In this document: piece by piece, positions 61,500 to 64,000 of the stretch
Layout of the letters: the number at the start of each line of letters is the position of its first letter
Position numbering within the stretch: position 1 is the stretch's first letter
Assembly: GCA_913043025.1 (NCBI GenBank)
Contig: CAJWLM010000013.1
Location: 20,930-84,929 of the forward strand
Source: an uncultured Rhodospirillaceae bacterium
GTDB taxonomy: Bacteria > Pseudomonadota > Alphaproteobacteria > UBA8366
Reading direction: 5' to 3'
DNA: 64,000 bases
Made by a program: the position numbers and the translations under genes
Notes under the pieces: model-generated
What the model saw: the letters and a program-made list of their open reading frames with translations, nothing else
Databases searched by the model: none
Told to the model about the DNA's origin: nothing

Positions 61500-62537
61500 C
61501 TAACCCGCCAGTTCAGAATGAATTGCTACCGTATCTAAACCATGTAATCCAATAACAACCAATTCCGTGTGGCAATCTTCGCCAGATTTCCAGGGTCTGT
61601 CATAATAGAACGAGAGGTTTGTCCCAACTCCTTGAATCACAAACCTAAGTGGTTTCTTTTCAATGGCAGCGAAGCCTTTGATTCTCAGAATATCATGCTT
61701 CTTGACGACTTGCCTGATGCGGTTCTCTAAAATTTTGGCTGAAGGCAGGGCACCTAATCTTATCGAGAACGACTCGAATTCGTCATGAGTATGGCTATGG
61801 TCCAGCCCATCATGATGGGAGATTCTCGTTTCAAGATCGTTTTCTGCCGTTGCTGCAAGTCCGAGAAGCACTTTGGTGTCGACCCGGCCGTATGCCGTTT
61901 TGATCACCAACGCATTTGGCCTAGCAGTGTTTTTAACTATTCGCACCGATTTGGACAACTCGTTCTTATCCATAAGATCTGTTTTATTAATTAACACTAT
62001 GTCAGCGCTACCCAGCTGCTCCTCAAATAATTCTTCTAAAGGGTTTTCATGATCTTGTTTGCCGGCACTAGACAAACCTTCTTCAGGAGGCTTGTCGCTT
62101 GCTGTGAATAACCCCGCTGTTACTGCGGGTCCGTCAACAAGCGCGACAACCCCATCTACTGTGACTTTAGATCGCACCTCAGGCCAGTTAAAGGCTTTAA
62201 CTAGGGGTTTGGGTAGCGCAAGGCCTGATGTCTCAATTATTATATGATCAGGAGGATCTGCGCGGGATATTAACCCATTCATAGCTGGAACGAAGTCATC
62301 TGCCACAGTACAGCAAATGCAACCATTAGCTAGCTCGACAACGTTTTCGTCTTGGCATTCTGGAATACCACAACCTTTTATGATTTCGCCATCGACGCCG
62401 AGATTACCAAATTCATTGATAATCAACGCCAACCGCAATCCAGCAGTATTTTGTAAAATGTGCCGGATCGTACTGGTTTTACCAGCTCCTAAAAACCCAG
62501 TTAACACTGTTGCTGGTATTTTACTTCTGAAATGCAT
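61500..62537 (-). CDS. cobW: Cobalamin biosynthesis GTPase CobW
   Basis: The 345-residue G3E GTPase has Walker A TGFLGAGKTSTIRHIL, INEFGNLGVDGEI, the metal-binding ELANGCICCTVADDF (C-x-C-C), IIIETSGLALPKPLV and LINKTDLMD (guanine specificity). A His-rich insertion, HHDGLDHSHTHDE, precedes the C-terminal CobW_C domain. CobW is thought to deliver cobalt to the CobNST chelatase. It is encoded directly upstream of cobN. GAGGTTTGA lies before the ATG. Confidence 0.95.
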   Translation of the reverse strand: MHFRSKIPATVLTGFLGAGKTSTIRHILQNTAGLRLALIINEFGNLGVDGEIIKGCGIPECQDENVVELANGCICCTVADDFVPAMNGLISRADPPDHIIIETSGLALPKPLVKAFNWPEVRSKVTVDGVVALVDGPAVTAGLFTASDKPPEEGLSSAGKQDHENPLEELFEEQLGSADIVLINKTDLMDKNELSKSVRIVKNTARPNALVIKTAYGRVDTKVLLGLAATAENDLETRISHHDGLDHSHTHDEFESFSIRLGALPSAKILENRIRQVVKKHDILRIKGFAAIEKKPLRFVIQGVGTNLSFYYDRPWKSGEDCHTELVVIGLHGLDTVAIHSELAG

Positions 62538-62541
62538 AGGT

Positions 62542-63078
62542 TCAAACCTCTTGAGGAACCTTAAGCAACTGAGGAATGCCGGCCGTTACGAGGACAACGG
62601 ACGCAGCCTCCGATGCTATTATCTGGTTCATTTGACCGGCAACGTCGCAAAATTTTCGCGCTAGTGCATTCTCGGGCATTATTCCTGATCCAACCTCATT
62701 TGAAACAAGGAAAACGCTACCTTCGGCCTGCCTTAGCTCTAATGCCAGCTTGGATAGGGATTCTTCAACGTCGTAATCTGCAAGTATTAAATTAGTAAGC
62801 CATAGCGTGAGACAATCGACCAAAATAGCAGACTTTCTATGCATCTTAAGCACACCAACTAGATCGATAGATTCTTCCACTGTCTGCCAACTAGATCCGC
62901 GTCGCTCACGATGCCGTTTAATACGCTTTATCATCTCGGGATCACCGGGTTCAGCTGTAGCGATGTAAACTGGCTGCTGCGATATATTTTTTATGCACCG
63001 CTCAGCATAAAGGCTCTTACCCGAGCGCGTACCACCCAACACCAACGTTACCGCCGGCAATGCTCTTTTGGTAGCCAT
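62542..63078 (-). CDS. cobU: Bifunctional adenosylcobinamide kinase / guanylyltransferase
   Basis: The 178-residue protein has TLVLGGTRSGKSLYAERCI (P-loop), PVYIATAEPGDPEMIKRIKRHRERRGSSWQTVEE (the histidine that accepts GMP lies in this block), AILVDCLTLWLTNLI and VFLVSNEVGSGIMPENALARKFCDVAGQMNQIIA. It is called CobP in some alphaproteobacteria and CobU in Salmonella. It phosphorylates adenosylcobinamide and transfers GMP to form Ado-GDP-cobinamide. It sits 4 bp before cobW and 17 bp after hupE. Confidence 0.95.
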   Translation of the reverse strand: MATKRALPAVTLVLGGTRSGKSLYAERCIKNISQQPVYIATAEPGDPEMIKRIKRHRERRGSSWQTVEESIDLVGVLKMHRKSAILVDCLTLWLTNLILADYDVEESLSKLALELRQAEGSVFLVSNEVGSGIMPENALARKFCDVAGQMNQIIASEAASVVLVTAGIPQLLKVPQEV

Positions 63079-63095
63079 ATTCTAAACGGACCCAG

Positions 63096-63737
63096 TTAAG
63101 AAATGACTTGCCCGAAAAGTGTAGCAGCACCAAATCCACCTATGGTTATGCCTGCCATTCGTGCACCAAAGTCTATTCGGCTAAACTTTGACCTCAAGAG
63201 TCGTAATCCAAAATACACCGCCGCACCGATGCAAAACTGCACAAGACTGAGACCCATAAGATATGCACCAAGCACCGATGCCTCCGCTCCTATGATTGCC
63301 TCACCATATGCATAACCGTGAAAAACACCAAATATGCCAATTGCGACTGCAAATGCATATGTCGATATTGCGTAGCGAAGGGCAATCATGACACCCACTA
63401 AGATTACAGAAGATGCGATAATTAGTTCAACTAGGGGTAAATCGAAGGAATTCAGATGGATTGTGCATCCTACCAAGCAGCCTATAATGAAAGAGCTCAA
63501 AGCGGCAAGCCCGCTTGGGACCAGCGCACCCATAAAACCCAACCCAACAACGAAAGCTAGGTGATCTAAACCAATAATGGGATGCCCGAACCCTGAAAGC
63601 AGTCCTTGAAGAACCGTTTGAGGTGTTTGAAAATCCATCGGATGGTGGGCCTCTGCAGGTCCGATGCTAGACCCAAAAACACACAACACAACAAATACTA
63701 TGGCAAACTTTGGTAATAATGACTTTGAAAAAAACAT
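63096..63737 (-). CDS. hupE: HupE/UreJ-family membrane protein, probable cobalt (or nickel) transporter
   Basis: The roughly 213-residue protein has a signal-like first segment ending in AEAHHP, and about six to seven further hydrophobic segments. The family motif is GFGHPIIGLDHLAFVVGLGFMG, and a later GIFGVFHGYAYGEA carries a second His-rich motif; both are thought to bind the metal. I use the ATG at 63737 with GGGAG at good spacing; the ORF-track start at 63800 would read through leader RNA. As first gene after a cobalamin riboswitch and upstream of cobU-cobW-cobN, cobalt uptake for corrin synthesis is the natural role. Confidence 0.87.
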   Translation of the reverse strand: MFFSKSLLPKFAIVFVVLCVFGSSIGPAEAHHPMDFQTPQTVLQGLLSGFGHPIIGLDHLAFVVGLGFMGALVPSGLAALSSFIIGCLVGCTIHLNSFDLPLVELIIASSVILVGVMIALRYAISTYAFAVAIGIFGVFHGYAYGEAIIGAEASVLGAYLMGLSLVQFCIGAAVYFGLRLLRSKFSRIDFGARMAGITIGGFGAATLFGQVIS

Positions 63738-63854
63738 AGCAACACTCCCAACGAACGTTTTTTCACCGCTAACGCCATTTTTCTCACCCCGATTCGCCAA
63801 ATTTGGCCACGTGGCTTATGCCCGTACACCCCGCCGAGCAGACCTGCGATAGCG

Positions 63855-64000
63855 CGTCAACGGCAGGTATACTGGCTCACGGGTCATCGCCCACATCCTG
63901 CCTTCCCAGGTTTCCCCAGTGGCGTATGGTGGATGGGGCTCTCCGCCTACAGTTGCGGGGGCAGCCACGGCTTTGATCTTCTAATAGAGATATGGAAGAC
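63855..64000 (-). promoter_or_regulatory. Cobalamin (B12) riboswitch, 5' part cut by window edge
   Basis: Read on the minus strand the segment contains GTGGCTGCCCCCGCAACTGT, then GCCACTGG, then CCTGGGAAGGCAGG, then GATGACCCGTGAGCCAGTATACCTGCC. These are the conserved cores of the adenosylcobalamin riboswitch in order, ending in the B12 box (63862-63877 on the plus strand as GGCAGGTATACTGGCT). The P1/P3 5' side lies beyond base 64000. About 120 bases of expression platform separate it from hupE, including the perfect palindrome GCCACGTGGC (63806-63815). It should repress the whole hupE-cobUWNOQ run when B12 is plentiful. Confidence 0.95.

Noticed and set aside
1-64000. CRISPR arrays, insertion sequences, prophage or integrase genes, toxin-antitoxin pairs, rRNA operons
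   Set aside because: I looked for repeated spacers, transposase or integrase motifs, terminal inverted repeats and rRNA-like sequence and saw none; the window looks like ordinary chromosomal backbone with metabolic islands.

Overview
The window reads as chromosomal DNA of an alphaproteobacterium, probably free-living and possibly marine. No marker gene such as 16S rRNA is present, so placement rests on gene content. Supporting signs are a SAM-II riboswitch in front of an O-succinylhomoserine sulfhydrylase (metZ), the aerobic cob genes (CobN/CobW/CobO/CobQ/CobU) behind a cobalamin riboswitch, a DUF1491 protein, a bactofilin, and the DgcN-DgcA pair. Base composition is moderately AT-leaning, genes are densely packed, TTG and GTG starts are frequent, and there are no insertion sequences, phage genes, CRISPR arrays or rRNA genes.

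Layout. (1) 1-8.2 kb: a class V aminotransferase cut by the window edge, two tandem TPR/2OG-Fe(II) oxygenase paralogues, an acyl-CoA carboxylase carboxyltransferase, a PrpF-family isomerase and a second class V aminotransferase. (2) 8.2-12.4 kb: aquaporin, tRNA-Val(GAC), a secreted lytic transglycosylase, and dgcA-dgcN for D-glutamate catabolism. (3) 12.5-17.8 kb: a sugar and envelope block with GDP-fucose synthesis (gmd, fcl), two methyltransferase genes of which one is fused to a GT2 glycosyltransferase, and a flippase-like membrane protein. (4) 17.8-20 kb: a small protein, a cyclophilin and mtnA. (5) 20.1-23.1 kb: a four-gene operon of TauD-like dioxygenase, cupin, bicupin and a MenB/BadI-like crotonase. 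(6) 23.2-26.7 kb: TerC, glycerophosphodiesterase and a metallophosphoesterase with an unrecognised C-terminal half. (7) 26.8-31.4 kb: mmsA, DUF1491, bactofilin, a 3-hydroxyisobutyrate dehydrogenase-like gene and trxB. (8) 31.5-36.9 kb: an operon of lactonase-like MBL protein, TauD, and the two subunits of aconitase X, then a truncated YeiR/CobW-like GTPase remnant and a gamma-glutamyltransferase. (9) 37-42.2 kb: MBL hydrolase, pepN, and a dihydrolipoamide dehydrogenase-like flavoprotein. (10) 42.2-50.1 kb: OsmC, hydroxypyruvate isomerase-like, TauE/SafE, a third TauD, VOC, rmlB, an HpcH/HpaI lyase, riboswitch-controlled metZ and an enolase-superfamily enzyme. (11) 50.1-64 kb: a long minus-strand run from a B12 riboswitch at the right edge through hupE, cobU, cobW, cobN, cobO, cobQ, nitroreductase, SDR, carboxyltransferase and an ADP-forming acyl-CoA synthetase.

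The dominant theme is catabolism of small organic acids, amino acids and CoA esters: three TauD-family dioxygenases, two enolase-superfamily enzymes, aconitase X, PrpF, crotonase, MmsA/MmsB-like enzymes, two carboxyltransferases and one acyl-CoA synthetase. The rest is cobalamin synthesis and envelope glycan synthesis. The best candidates for undescribed biology are the TauD-cupin-bicupin-crotonase operon, the TauD-aconitase X-lactonase operon, and the C-terminal domain of the metallophosphoesterase fusion. None of these functions can be settled from sequence alone.
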